The notes under the pieces were generated by a model. The model was not told the origin of the DNA. It worked only from the letters and a program-made list of their open reading frames with translations, and searched no databases. The translations under genes were made by a program, and so were the position numbers. Positions 1 to 7,856 of a stretch of DNA of 14,301 nt are shown here, in pieces. The stretch lies in assembly GCA_003486795.1 (NCBI GenBank), contig DNFX01000043.1, positions 1 through 14,301 of the forward strand. The letters run 5' to 3'. Positions within the stretch are counted from its first letter, which is position 1; each line of letters starts with the position of its first letter. The DNA comes from Actinomycetota bacterium (lineage in GTDB: Bacteria > Actinomycetota > Humimicrobiia > Humimicrobiales > Humimicrobiaceae).

Positions 1-5
1 AATTT

Positions 6-1868
6 ATGTGCGGAATAATTGCTTATATCGGTGACAGGAAATGCAGGGAAATAATCATCAATGGTTTAAAAAGGCTTGAATACAGAGGTTATGATTCTGC
101 AGGAATTGCAATTTTAATGAAAGAAAACAATAAAAAAAACAGGAAGAACTCTTCCGGAAATTATAGTATAAAAATTGCAAAACAGGCTGGTAAAATATCA
201 GAACTAGAAAAACTTGTTAACGGTATTGATATTGAAGGATGTGTAGGAATAGGCCATACAAGATGGGCTACCCATGGAGCTCCTACGCAGATTAATGCAC
301 ATCCGCACACAGATTGTTCATCAAAGATAGCTGTTGTGCACAACGGAATAATCGAAAACTATTCTGAGTTAAAGGAAGAACTTGTTTCAAAAGGACACAA
401 ATTCATTTCAGAAACAGACACGGAAGTAATACCTCATCTGCTTGAAGAATTCAATAATGGTGATCTGCTTATAGCCATGCAGAAACTTTTAAAAAGAATC
501 AAAGGCTCGGGTGCCATTGTAGCACTGAATTCTGAATCGCCGGATGAAATAATTGCTGCCAGGATAGCAAGTCCTCTAATTATCGGTATAGGAAGGGATG
601 GGAATTTTCTTGCCTCTGATATGCCTGCCGTTCTTGAACATACAAAAAATTTTATAATCGTTAATGATTTCGAAACTATAAGAATTACAAAAAGCAGTAT
701 AGAAATCTTTGATATCGACGGAAAGAAAATAACCAGAGAACCTTTTAAGGTAAACTGGTCCATAACAAGTGCTGAAAAATCCGGATATGAAGATTTTATG
801 TTAAAAGAAATTTTTGAGCAGCCTTTCGGTGTCAAGGAAACAATGAGAGGCAGACTTAGTGAAGGAATTCTTGATTTTAAAGAAATAAATCTGACATCAG
901 AACAAATCAGAAATCTGGAAAAGATACATATAATTGCATGTGGTACTTCTTCACATGCAGCACTGCTGGGAAAACAGCTTATTGAAAAGTGGGCGAGAAT
1001 ACCTGTTGAAGTAGAAGTCTCTTCAGAATACAGATATAAAGACCCGATAGTTGAAAAAAACTGCTTGTTTATTGCAATCACACAATCAGGGGAAACAATA
1101 GATACTCTTGCAGCTATCCGGGAAGCAAGGTCAAAAGGGGCAAGGATTGTCGCAATAACAAACGTAGTAGGCAGTACGGTTGCACGTGAATCAGATGCAG
1201 TTATCTATACTCATGCCGGACCTGAAATAGGAGTATGTGCGACAAAAACATTTACTGCACAGATGATTGTCATGTATCTTATTGCAGTTTATCTTGCAAA
1301 GGAAGCTGGCAGGCTTAATGAAGAAAAAATCAGAGAGATTCTCGGGGAACTGGAAATAATACCCAATAAAATTCAAAGCATACTTAATAATGCCGGACAG
1401 ATAAAAAAAATAGCTGATCAGCTTTATAAATACAGAACTTTTTTATTTTTGGGAAGGCTGTTCGGACTCCCTGTTGCGCTTGAAGGTGCTCTTAAATTAA
1501 AAGAGATATCTTATATTCATGCAGAAGGTTATGCAGCAGGAGAGATGAAACATGGTCCTATAGCTCTCACTGATACCAGTACCACCGTAGTGGGAATTGT
1601 TCCCAGAGATTCTGTATATGAAAAAATGTTAAGCAATATAGAAGAAGTAAAATCAAGGAATGCTACCATATTTTCAATTTCTACCGAAGGAGATACGCAG
1701 ATATCCAGGTATTCGAATTATGTTTTTTCTGTTCCGAAAACAATAGAAGAATTATATGGCATTTTGACAATAATACCATTGCAGCTTCTTTCATATTATA
1801 TTGCAAAAAATCTGGGCAGAAATGTGGATCAGCCCCGTAATCTGGCAAAAAGTGTAACAGTTGAATAA
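6..1868 (+). CDS. glmS: Glutamine--fructose-6-phosphate aminotransferase (isomerizing)
   Basis: Makes glucosamine-6-phosphate from fructose-6-phosphate and glutamine, the first step of UDP-GlcNAc supply for peptidoglycan; cytosolic. The protein begins Met-Cys-Gly-Ile-Ile, so Cys2 becomes the N-terminal nucleophile of the class II glutamine amidotransferase domain (about residues 2-225). That domain also shows GHTRWATHG, NAHPH and HNGIIENY. Two SIS sugar-isomerase domains follow: the first with ACGTSSH (residues 311-317) and TQSGET, the second with ALEGALKLKEISY and GEMKHGPIAL. The C-terminus NLAKSVTVE is the usual ending. At 620 aa it is slightly longer than the E. coli enzyme (609), partly from a Lys/Asn-rich insertion near residues 40-55. 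The TAA stop lies 4 bases before the acpS TTG start, indicating one operon. The ribosome binding site lies outside the window. Identification is secure. Confidence 0.97.
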   Translation: MCGIIAYIGDRKCREIIINGLKRLEYRGYDSAGIAILMKENNKKNRKNSSGNYSIKIAKQAGKISELEKLVNGIDIEGCVGIGHTRWATHGAPTQINAHPHTDCSSKIAVVHNGIIENYSELKEELVSKGHKFISETDTEVIPHLLEEFNNGDLLIAMQKLLKRIKGSGAIVALNSESPDEIIAARIASPLIIGIGRDGNFLASDMPAVLEHTKNFIIVNDFETIRITKSSIEIFDIDGKKITREPFKVNWSITSAEKSGYEDFMLKEIFEQPFGVKETMRGRLSEGILDFKEINLTSEQIRNLEKIHIIACGTSSHAALLGKQLIEKWARIPVEVEVSSEYRYKDPIVEKNCLFIAITQSGETIDTLAAIREARSKGARIVAITNVVGSTVARESDAVIYTHAGPEIGVCATKTFTAQMIVMYLIAVYLAKEAGRLNEEKIREILGELEIIPNKIQSILNNAGQIKKIADQLYKYRTFLFLGRLFGLPVALEGALKLKEISYIHAEGYAAGEMKHGPIALTDTSTTVVGIVPRDSVYEKMLSNIEEVKSRNATIFSISTEGDTQISRYSNYVFSVPKTIEELYGILTIIPLQLLSYYIAKNLGRNVDQPRNLAKSVTVE

Positions 1869-1872
1869 CAAA

Positions 1873-2256
1873 TTGAATATTTATAATATCGGGACGGACC
1901 TGATAGAGGTTAAAAGAATAGAAAGAATTATTGGAAAATACCCTTCTTTCCTGAAAAAAATATATACTGACTCAGAAATAAACTATTGCAGGCAAAAAGG
2001 AAAAGTATTATACTAATGTTTTGCTTCAAGATTTGCTGCAAAGGAGGCAGTTGCAAAAAGTCTTGGTCAGGGAATCGGAAGAAATGTTTTTTTTAAAGAA
2101 ATAGAAATCAGAAACAATATGGATGGGAAACCTTTTATAGCTTTCAGTGGAATGACCTTATCTTATGCAAAAAGGCTTAATATAAAAGAAGTAAAACTGA
2201 CAATATCATCCACCAGCGGATATTGCATTGCATTTGCAATATCATTAAGCGAATGA
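1873..2256 (+). pseudogene. acpS: Holo-[acyl-carrier-protein] synthase interrupted by in-frame TAA
   Basis: AcpS transfers 4'-phosphopantetheine from CoA to acyl carrier protein. Reading from TTG at 1873 gives MNIYNIGTDLIEVKRIE, with the metal-binding Asp (D9) in the GTD motif. The frame continues through YTDSEINYC, meets TAA at 2014-2016 (codon 48), and continues without shift into CFASRFAAKEAVAKSLGQGI, which contains the second catalytic motif KEA (E58). It ends with SSTSGYCIAFAISLSE and TGA. Total length, 127 codons, is normal for the family. There is no ATG, GTG or TTG in frame between the stop and the KEA motif, so reinitiation cannot restore the active site. Flanks are perfectly family-like, so the lesion is either a recent nonsense mutation, a base-call error, or read-through. 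The gene is 4 bases from glmS and upstream of nnr, the expected operon neighbours. Confidence 0.88.
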
Positions 2257-2385
2257 CAACATAAAGACCCTCTGATATTTTTGTGATAAAATATTTTTAA
2301 CCGATTTCGGTAACGGATATTTTTCTGATTAATGGATTTTTATTTTATATCAAACCGGGAGCATAGAAGGAGCTCGGCAAAGCAC

Positions 2386-4113
2386 ATGGATTTTAATAAA
2401 GATGATAATCTTATAAAAATACTCAGAGGCAGTGAAACTGCAAAAGTTGACCGCAGATGTATGGAATCAGGCATTGATTCAAAGTGGCTTATGAATAATG
2501 CCGGCACCAGTGTCTCGGATTTCATACTTGATTTCTACTTAAAGACAGGCTATTCCTTTATCGGCAAAAGTCATGGTACTGCAAAAAGAATTAATTTGCA
2601 GAAAAATACAGCCAGTAAAGCAACATCCGGACTGAATTGCTGTATACTCTGTGGAACAGGTAATAATGGCGGAGACGGTTTTGTAATTGCAATAAATCTT
2701 CTAAAAAAAGGGATTAATCTGGCTGTATTCTATACAGGTCCGAATCAGAAATTAGGCGGAGATAGTTTTTTTTATTACAAAAAATTATTAAAACTTAAAG
2801 AAGATTCAGATTCAGGAAAAGAAAAGAATTTCGGAAATATAAAAATCATTTTCCAGGAAGATGGAAATGATGAAATTTATTTAAAAGAATTACAGCAGCA
2901 GCTTGAAAAATCGGATTTTATAATAGACGCAGTATTCGGAACAGGATTACATAATGAAAATATCAGAGGGATAAGCATCAAAATAATCGGAATTGTAAAT
3001 AAAGTAAAAAAAGTAAAAAAAGATTTAACCGTTTTTGCTGTAGATATTCCTTCAGGCATAGATTCTGACAATGGCAAAATACTCGGAGATGCCATAAAAG
3101 CAGACTATACAGTTACTTTTGGAACTAAAAAGACAGGTCATGTAATTTATCCCGGCTCTGATTATTCCGGTGAAGTCATCACTGCTGATATAGGTATCCC
3201 CCGGAATATTATCAGGGAACACCCCGGATATTTTGAAGCTACATTAAAATGGGTTGCCGAAAAATTACCTGAAAGAGGACCTTATTCTTACAAGCATTCA
3301 GCAGGCAAACTGCTGGTAATAGCGGGTTCCAGAGGTTTCAGCGGAGCTGCGGCAATGACCTGCCAGTCTGCGATGAGATCGGGAGCAGGAATTGTAACAT
3401 TAGTTTGCCCTGAGGAATTAAATGAAATATTTGAAATAAAACTAACAGAAACCATGACATATCCCGCAGAGCAGACAGATTCAGGAAGTCTGCATCTAAA
3501 TTCTTTCAGGAATATATTGAATGAAAGTGAAAAATATGATGCACTTGCAGTCGGACCGGGTCTTTCCAGAAATCCGAGTACAGTCATGCTTGTCAGGGAA
3601 ATACTCAAGCATATCAAAATCCCTACAGTTCTTGATGCTGACGGACTGAGAGCCCTGGCAAGCCCGATGGAGATCCAGGGTGATAATTTGTTCAGTCTGG
3701 AAAATGTCGTAATTACTCCTCATCCCGGAGAATTATGTACAATTCTTTTAAAAGAAAAAATCAATTTTGAAGAAAGAATAGAAGCGAACCTTGAAGCTTC
3801 TGAAAAATTCGGAGTTGTTTCGGTGCTGAAGGGGCCTTCAACAATTATTACTTTAGGGGGAGACACTTTTATAAATCCAACTGGTGATTTTGCACTCGCG
3901 ACAGCTGGAACCGGAGATATACTTACCGGAATTATAGGCTCTTTTCTATGCCAGGGAATGGACAGGCTGAGCGCAGCTGTCTGCGGTGTCTATGTTCATG
4001 GGCTTGCTTCCGATCTGATAAGTGTTGATACAGGTAAAACCTCGATGATAGCGACGGATCTTCTTGAAGGATTAAAAAAGGTATTTCTGGAAATTGAAAA
4101 ACTAAAGTATTAA
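2386..4113 (+). CDS. nnr: Bifunctional NAD(P)HX epimerase / ADP-dependent NAD(P)HX dehydratase
   Basis: Repairs hydrated NADH/NADPH: the N-terminal YjeF_N domain epimerises NAD(P)HX and the C-terminal ribokinase-like domain dehydrates it using ADP. With numbering from an upstream in-frame ATG at 2332, the N-domain has GTGNNGGDGF (108-117), DAVFGTGL, VDIPSGID and ADYTVTFG. The C-domain has KHSAGKLLVIAGSRGFSGAA, DADGLRAL, TPHPGEL, NPTGDFALATAGTGD (key GTGD at 526-529) and an ILTGIIGSFL helix. I prefer the ATG at 2386 because AAGGAG (2367-2372) precedes it, although the 13-base gap is long; the 2332 ATG has no visible Shine-Dalgarno and would add 18 poorly conserved residues. Size (about 575 aa) is somewhat above the usual 500, mainly from Lys/Asn-rich loops in the N-domain. 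It lies between acpS and alr, a common arrangement. Confidence 0.94.
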   Translation: MDFNKDDNLIKILRGSETAKVDRRCMESGIDSKWLMNNAGTSVSDFILDFYLKTGYSFIGKSHGTAKRINLQKNTASKATSGLNCCILCGTGNNGGDGFVIAINLLKKGINLAVFYTGPNQKLGGDSFFYYKKLLKLKEDSDSGKEKNFGNIKIIFQEDGNDEIYLKELQQQLEKSDFIIDAVFGTGLHNENIRGISIKIIGIVNKVKKVKKDLTVFAVDIPSGIDSDNGKILGDAIKADYTVTFGTKKTGHVIYPGSDYSGEVITADIGIPRNIIREHPGYFEATLKWVAEKLPERGPYSYKHSAGKLLVIAGSRGFSGAAAMTCQSAMRSGAGIVTLVCPEELNEIFEIKLTETMTYPAEQTDSGSLHLNSFRNILNESEKYDALAVGPGLSRNPSTVMLVREILKHIKIPTVLDADGLRALASPMEIQGDNLFSLENVVITPHPGELCTILLKEKINFEERIEANLEASEKFGVVSVLKGPSTIITLGGDTFINPTGDFALATAGTGDILTGIIGSFLCQGMDRLSAAVCGVYVHGLASDLISVDTGKTSMIATDLLEGLKKVFLEIEKLKY

Positions 4114-4184
4114 AATTTACTTTTATTATATTTGATTCTTGAATATGAATATTATTTTACTTAACAAATATCAAGGAGAGGACT

Positions 4185-4649
4185 ATGTCTGAACTAATGG
4201 CAAAAGACATAATGTCAGGCAATGTTATTACCATAGACAAAAACGCTTCAATTGAAGAATTATCAGCTCTGCTTATAGAAAAAAAGATAAGCGGTGTTCC
4301 GGTAACAGATGAAAATGGAATTATGGTCGGGATTGCAACTGAAGGAGATATAATAGTCAAAGATACAGATTTACATTTTCCACGCTATTTCAAACTGCTT
4401 GACGGAATAATATATCTTGAAAGTTTTACAAAATTCAAAAACAACCTTAGAAAGCATCTTGCCATAAAAGTTGAAGAAATCATGACTAGAAAAGTAATAT
4501 CAGCCAGCAGTGATACAAAAATAAATGATATTGCCGAAATGATGGTAAACAACAGAGTTAACAGGATTCCCATAGTCGATGAAAAAAATAAACCCATTGG
4601 CATTGTTACCAGAGCAGATATTGTAAAATCTTTTGTAAAAAAGGGATAG
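4185..4649 (+). CDS. Tandem CBS-domain protein
   Basis: A 154-aa stand-alone protein made of two CBS motifs, which normally bind adenosine nucleotides (AMP, ATP, SAM) and act as energy or ligand sensors. The first copy (about residues 1-62) starts MSELMAKDIMSGNVITIDKNAS and ends GVPVTDENGIMVGIATEGDI. A linker of about 30 residues rich in hydrophobic and basic residues follows. The second copy (about 92-154) reads VEEIMTRKVISASSDTK through NRIPIVDEKNKPIGIVTRADIV. No effector domain is attached, so the regulated partner is unknown. AAGGAG at 4173-4178, 6 bases before the ATG, supports the start. It sits between nnr and alr, 19 bases ahead of alr, and is probably co-transcribed with it; a functional link to the racemase is only positional. 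Confidence 0.9.
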   Translation: MSELMAKDIMSGNVITIDKNASIEELSALLIEKKISGVPVTDENGIMVGIATEGDIIVKDTDLHFPRYFKLLDGIIYLESFTKFKNNLRKHLAIKVEEIMTRKVISASSDTKINDIAEMMVNNRVNRIPIVDEKNKPIGIVTRADIVKSFVKKG

Positions 4650-4668
4650 TCAGAAAGAAAATCTGGGT

Positions 4669-5883
4669 ATGAATAATTTAAACCATGTTTATTATCCCGA
4701 TGACCGTTTTGCCTGGGTGGAAATAAATCTTGATAATCTTGATAACAATTTAAAACTCATAAAAAAATTTATTTCATCATCCAATAAGGATAAAAATAAT
4801 AAAAAGCCAGCTATAATGACTGTCGTCAAGGCAAATGCGTACGGGCACGGACTTCTGGAAATATCAAAAAGAGCACTTGCTTCCGGTTCTTCTTTTCTAG
4901 GCGTTGCACTGATTCACGAAGGTTTAAGACTTAGAAACGGTGGAATAAAAGCACCAATAATATGTCTTGGCGCACATTCATCTGAAAAGGTAAGAGATGC
5001 TGTAGAGAATGACATACACCTCTCAGTGACTTCAGTTGATAGTGCGAAAACAATATCGGACATCTGCAGTTCTGTTAATAAAGAATGCAGGGTTCACATA
5101 AAGATAGACACAGGAATGAATAGGATAGGGCTTAATTATAAAGATGCTGTAAAAGATATAATAAAAATATCAGAAATGCCGGGAATAAAAGTTGAAGGAG
5201 CTTTTACCCATTTTGCCTGTGCATCCAAACAGGAAGATTCCTATAATATGCTTCAGTGGAACAGATTCTCAAAGATAATGGAAGAACTTAAAATCAGATG
5301 TCCTGGTATAAGCAGCTATCACTGTTCAAACAGTGCAGCATTTTTAAGATATCCCCGGATGCATCTTGATATGGTCAGACTCGGCATTATTGTATATGGA
5401 ATAAATCCGTTTAATAATGATTATCATGATTTCTGCGACAGAGATGTAATTGATTTTATTGAAAGCCTTCAACCCGTTTTAAGCCTTAAGGCAAAAATAT
5501 CATTTGTAAAACATATTCCAGAAGGAGAAAGTATTTCCTACTGTGGAACTTTTAAAACCAGAAGAGATAGCATTATCGCAACTATTCCTGTAGGATATGC
5601 AGATGGTTATTCCTGGAATTTTTCAAATAAGGCATATGCAATCTATAATGATTGTTTTGCTCCGGTTGTCGGAAATATCACAATGGATCAGACGATGTTT
5701 GATATTACTGATTGTAATGGAGCCAGTGAAGCCGGAATAGGAGACGAGATAGTGCTGATCGGAAGAAGTGCCAACAAAAAAATATCAGTAAATGAACTTG
5801 CTGACCTGATTGAAACTATTAATTATGAAATCATTTGCATGATAGGAGACAGAATACCAAGAACATACACGAAAGGCATTTAA
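4669..5883 (+). CDS. alr: Alanine racemase
   Basis: PLP-dependent enzyme interconverting L- and D-alanine for peptidoglycan. The PLP lysine is K54 in VVKANAYGHG, and the catalytic tyrosine from the second domain is Y291 in SISYCGTF. Other family motifs are HIKIDTGMNRIG, GAFTHFACA, HCSNSAA, VRLGIIVYG, PVGYADGY and VGNITMDQTMFD. The N-terminal half is the TIM barrel and the C-terminal half (from about residue 265) the beta domain. At 404 aa it is a little longer than usual (about 370-390), with a basic insertion near residues 37-46 and an acidic one near 255. The ATG at 4669 has only a weak upstream purine tract. The stop codon is one base from the next gene's ATG, so translation is likely coupled. 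Confidence 0.96.
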   Translation: MNNLNHVYYPDDRFAWVEINLDNLDNNLKLIKKFISSSNKDKNNKKPAIMTVVKANAYGHGLLEISKRALASGSSFLGVALIHEGLRLRNGGIKAPIICLGAHSSEKVRDAVENDIHLSVTSVDSAKTISDICSSVNKECRVHIKIDTGMNRIGLNYKDAVKDIIKISEMPGIKVEGAFTHFACASKQEDSYNMLQWNRFSKIMEELKIRCPGISSYHCSNSAAFLRYPRMHLDMVRLGIIVYGINPFNNDYHDFCDRDVIDFIESLQPVLSLKAKISFVKHIPEGESISYCGTFKTRRDSIIATIPVGYADGYSWNFSNKAYAIYNDCFAPVVGNITMDQTMFDITDCNGASEAGIGDEIVLIGRSANKKISVNELADLIETINYEIICMIGDRIPRTYTKGI

Positions 5884-5884
5884 A

Positions 5885-6460
5885 ATGAAAGTGACGTTAT
5901 TTAACTGCAGCCCCAGAAAAGATGGAAATACTTATACCGGGCTGAAAATAATAGCTGAAGAACTTGAAAAAGAATCAGTATCAGCTGAAATAGTCCAGAT
6001 AGGTTGCGAAAGAATATATGGTTGTGATGCATGCGGAACATGTAAGAAAACAAAAAGTGGATTTTGCAGAATTGAAGACGATATTGTAAATGATTCAATT
6101 AAAAAAGTTCATGAAAGTGAAGGATTTATAATAGGTTCACCAACTTATTTTGGCTCAGTTACCGCAGAAGCCAAAGCTTTCATAGACAGACTCGGCTATA
6201 CTGCAAGAGCGGCAGATATGAAGTTAAAAAGAAAAGCAGCTGCAGGTATTGCCATCGCCAGAAGAGCAGGTGCAGTCGATGCACTTCTACAGATAAATAA
6301 AATGTTTCTTATAAGCGGATGTATAATTCCCTGTTCCTCTTACTGGAATATTGCAATAGGCAGAGAAAAAGGTGAGATCTTAAATGATAAGGAAGGGGTA
6401 GAAACATTTATAAATCTGGGAAGAAACATGGCATGGCTTTTAAAGAAAATACATGCCTGA
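5885..6460 (+). CDS. Iron-sulfur flavoprotein (Isf-type NADPH-dependent FMN reductase family)
   Basis: A 191-aa flavodoxin-like protein. The N-terminus FNCSPRKDGNT is the FMN phosphate-binding loop, and GSPTYFGSVTAEAKAFIDR is the second conserved flavin loop of this family. Between them lies a compact Cys cluster C47-x2-C50-x2-C53-x7-C61, which matches the CX2CX2CX4-7C motif known to bind a [4Fe-4S] cluster in the Methanosarcina iron-sulfur flavoprotein family. The likely role is electron transfer between ferredoxin-type donors and reducible small molecules or oxygen in an anaerobe; the actual substrate cannot be read from sequence. The ATG begins one base after the alr stop, with AAAGG inside the end of alr as a possible ribosome site. 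Cytosolic, with no signal or membrane segment. Confidence 0.88.
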   Translation: MKVTLFNCSPRKDGNTYTGLKIIAEELEKESVSAEIVQIGCERIYGCDACGTCKKTKSGFCRIEDDIVNDSIKKVHESEGFIIGSPTYFGSVTAEAKAFIDRLGYTARAADMKLKRKAAAGIAIARRAGAVDALLQINKMFLISGCIIPCSSYWNIAIGREKGEILNDKEGVETFINLGRNMAWLLKKIHA

Positions 6461-6547
6461 TATTATATAACATTGAATCATTAATTAATTTTTTTAATTA
6501 CAGTTTCATAATACAATAGTTTTTTCTGGTAAATGATTGGAGATTAA

Positions 6548-7036
6548 ATGAAAAATAAAAAAACGGCAATATCTTTTTTGATTTTGATAATATTGCTAAT
6601 TTTCTCTATTTTTGGTTCAGGATGTGCAAAAAGAGGAGACACAGAACCTGATTACAGCAAAGCAATTGCTGATGATTTTCTGATTGCAGTCAGTGCAAGC
6701 GACTATGATTTTGTTTCTACAGTACTTAGCGAAAATTTTAAAGAAAATCTTAAATCCATGACAGACCCTGAAACACAGCAGAAATATACAAATGAAGAAG
6801 ATGCGTTTATTAAAAAAATCAGCAAACCGATTATTGAAAAAATAGGTCAGTATGAAAAAGGAAGCCTGACATTTATAAAATCACTTACAGAAAAGGGATA
6901 CACAAGTGTTTTTTATGAAACAAAATTTTCGAAGGAAACCCAGGGACCTGTGACTGTCCAGTTTGTTTTTGAAGAGTCAGACGGCAAAATGCTTGTAGAT
7001 GGATTGTGGTTTTCTTCAAAAACACTGCAACAGTAA
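6548..7036 (+). CDS. Predicted lipoprotein, unknown function
   Basis: A 162-aa protein with a classic signal peptide: basic N-terminus (MKNKKT), a hydrophobic stretch ILIILLIFSIF and a lipobox-like FGSGC with lipidated Cys26. The -3 position is Gly rather than the preferred Leu, so the lipobox is acceptable but not ideal. The remaining 136 residues are soluble and mixed alpha/beta. They start with a helix containing ADDFLIAVSASDYDFVSTVLSENFKENL and end in beta-like segments (TSVFYETKF, VTVQFVFEESDGKMLVDGLWF). This layout resembles small NTF2-like or DUF3887/DUF4878-type extracytoplasmic domains, but I cannot assign one. GGAG at about 6539-6542 supports the ATG. An 87-base AT-only gap separates it from the preceding gene, so it may have its own promoter. 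Confidence 0.82.
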   Translation: MKNKKTAISFLILIILLIFSIFGSGCAKRGDTEPDYSKAIADDFLIAVSASDYDFVSTVLSENFKENLKSMTDPETQQKYTNEEDAFIKKISKPIIEKIGQYEKGSLTFIKSLTEKGYTSVFYETKFSKETQGPVTVQFVFEESDGKMLVDGLWFSSKTLQQ

Positions 7037-7102
7037 AAAAAGGAGCTTGCAGCTTTATTTTCTGTAATAGTTATTTTAAAAAATTTGATGATAGGAGAAA
7101 TT

Positions 7103-7462
7103 ATGCTTGTTTCCGCTAATGTGGGCCAGATAATAACGAGTGTATTATTCGGATTTATGGGTGTTTATATGTGCTTTATTGTTTTTATTGCAGCAGTTTT
7201 TATTGCATTGTTTGTGTTCTGGGTAATAGCAATTGTAGATATTTCACAAAGAAAAAATGAAGAGTTTCCCAATCCGCAGGATAATCCCAAATCAACATGG
7301 CTTATAATACTTCTGGTAACCCTGGTAATTCCTCTTGCAGCAGGAATATCCTCAATTATTTACTATGCGACCATAATCAGAAAATACCCTAGAGGTAGTT
7401 CCCACCCAAAAATAGAATCATCAGTTAATGATGACGGAAGCAAGCGCCAGGAAGCGGATTAA
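7103..7462 (+). CDS. Small membrane protein, PLDc_N-like
   Basis: About 119 aa if started at ATG 7103, which has AGGAG at 7093-7097 five bases upstream; an open frame extends back to TTG at 7085 but has no comparable signal. It has two hydrophobic blocks: roughly residues 8-43 (long, possibly two helices) and 63-88. Between them, FWVIAIVDISQRKNEEF then NPKSTWLIILLVTLVIPLAAGISSIIYY resembles the two-helix PLDc_N (phospholipase D/cardiolipin synthase N-terminal) module, which has an Asp after helix 1, a Trp at the start of helix 2 and IIYY near its end. No catalytic HKD motif is present, so this would be the membrane module alone. The hydrophilic C-terminal tail is cytoplasmic or external, unknown which. 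It converges with the minus-strand 82-aa gene only 15 bases downstream. Confidence 0.75.
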   Translation: MLVSANVGQIITSVLFGFMGVYMCFIVFIAAVFIALFVFWVIAIVDISQRKNEEFPNPQDNPKSTWLIILLVTLVIPLAAGISSIIYYATIIRKYPRGSSHPKIESSVNDDGSKRQEAD

Positions 7463-7477
7463 AGAAGCCCAGAGGGA

Positions 7478-7726
7478 TTATTCATCCATTATATCCTTTA
7501 AGTCCTCATCAATATTTTTTGAGGTAAATGTTTTGAAATCGAAGTCATCTATAAGCTTGCTGATGTTTTTGGGGATGACTTCTTTTTCTTTTAAAAATGC
7601 TGTTACTTTTTTTATTCCGACTTTGCTGATTACATAACCTGTGATGCCGCCCAATACAGCTCCGCCTGCAATATAGGCAATGATCTTTGAATCAAATTTC
7701 TTTTTTTCAGAATTTTTTCTGCACAT
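7478..7726 (-). CDS. 82-aa small membrane protein with glycine-rich helix
   Basis: Not recognised. The protein starts MCRKNSEKKKFDSK, a basic cytoplasmic end. One hydrophobic segment follows (about residues 15-35, IIAYIAGGAVLGGITGYVIS) with a Gly-zipper-like AGGAVLGGITG. A charged tail of about 45 residues (KKVTAFLKEKEVIPKNISKL then acidic to DIMDE) looks helical and could pack as a coiled coil. GGAGGG (complement of 7732-7737), 5 bases before the ATG, is a strong ribosome site and is the main reason to prefer this frame over the overlapping plus-strand frame. A possible -10 TATAAT (complement of 7765-7770) lies upstream but has no good -35. It is divergent from the YhhQ-type transporter and convergent with the PLDc_N-like gene. 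Confidence 0.72.
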   Translation of the reverse strand: MCRKNSEKKKFDSKIIAYIAGGAVLGGITGYVISKVGIKKVTAFLKEKEVIPKNISKLIDDFDFKTFTSKNIDEDLKDIMDE

Positions 7727-7785
7727 CTTTTCCCTCCAGAGAAAAAAAATAAATTGTAAATTTAATTATATAAAACAAATATTCA

Positions 7786-7814
7786 TTGACAGATAATTCA
7801 ATATTATATATATA
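7786..7814 (+). promoter_or_regulatory. Sigma70-type promoter for the YhhQ-family gene
   Basis: A perfect -35 TTGACA (7786-7791) is followed after 17 bases by TATATA (7809-7814); the overlapping TATAAT at 7811-7816 would give a 19-base spacer. Transcription would begin near 7820 and leave a leader of about 37 bases. That leader is almost only A/T and too short and G/C-poor for a preQ1 riboswitch, which one might expect in front of a queuosine-precursor transporter. Confidence 0.7.
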
Positions 7815-7856
7815 ATTGTTTTTTATTACAAAATTTAAAATTTTACGATATTTTCA

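Noticed and set aside
434..1081. 215-codon minus-strand open frame inside glmS
   Set aside because: Antisense shadow of the strongly conserved glmS; Ser/Ile-rich with no ribosome site or domain.
2016..2018. ATG overlapping the acpS internal TAA as a restart site
   Set aside because: It is in a different frame and gives a short non-AcpS peptide, so it cannot rescue the gene.
2300..2311. ACCGA-TT-TCGGT inverted repeat upstream of nnr as an operator
   Set aside because: Arms are only 5 bp and no convincing promoter boxes surround it.
6482..6500. TAATTAA/TTAATTA inverted repeat ahead of the lipoprotein gene
   Set aside because: A pure A/T repeat in an A/T-rich gap is expected by chance and would form a very weak stem.
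7038..7066. AGCT-TGC-AGCT hairpin after the lipoprotein gene as a terminator
   Set aside because: The G/C-containing stem is only 4 bp and extends through wobbles and a mismatch; too weak to call.
7428..7637. Plus-strand 69-codon open frame overlapping the PLDc_N-like gene end
   Set aside because: It is antisense to the 82-aa minus-strand gene, which has a strong ribosome site and protein-like composition; the plus frame is rich in Ser/Ile/Phe as expected for a shadow.
7820..7856. preQ1 riboswitch ahead of the YhhQ-family gene
   Set aside because: The leader is about 37 bases of almost pure A/T, without the G/C stem and A-rich tail arrangement of preQ1 aptamers.
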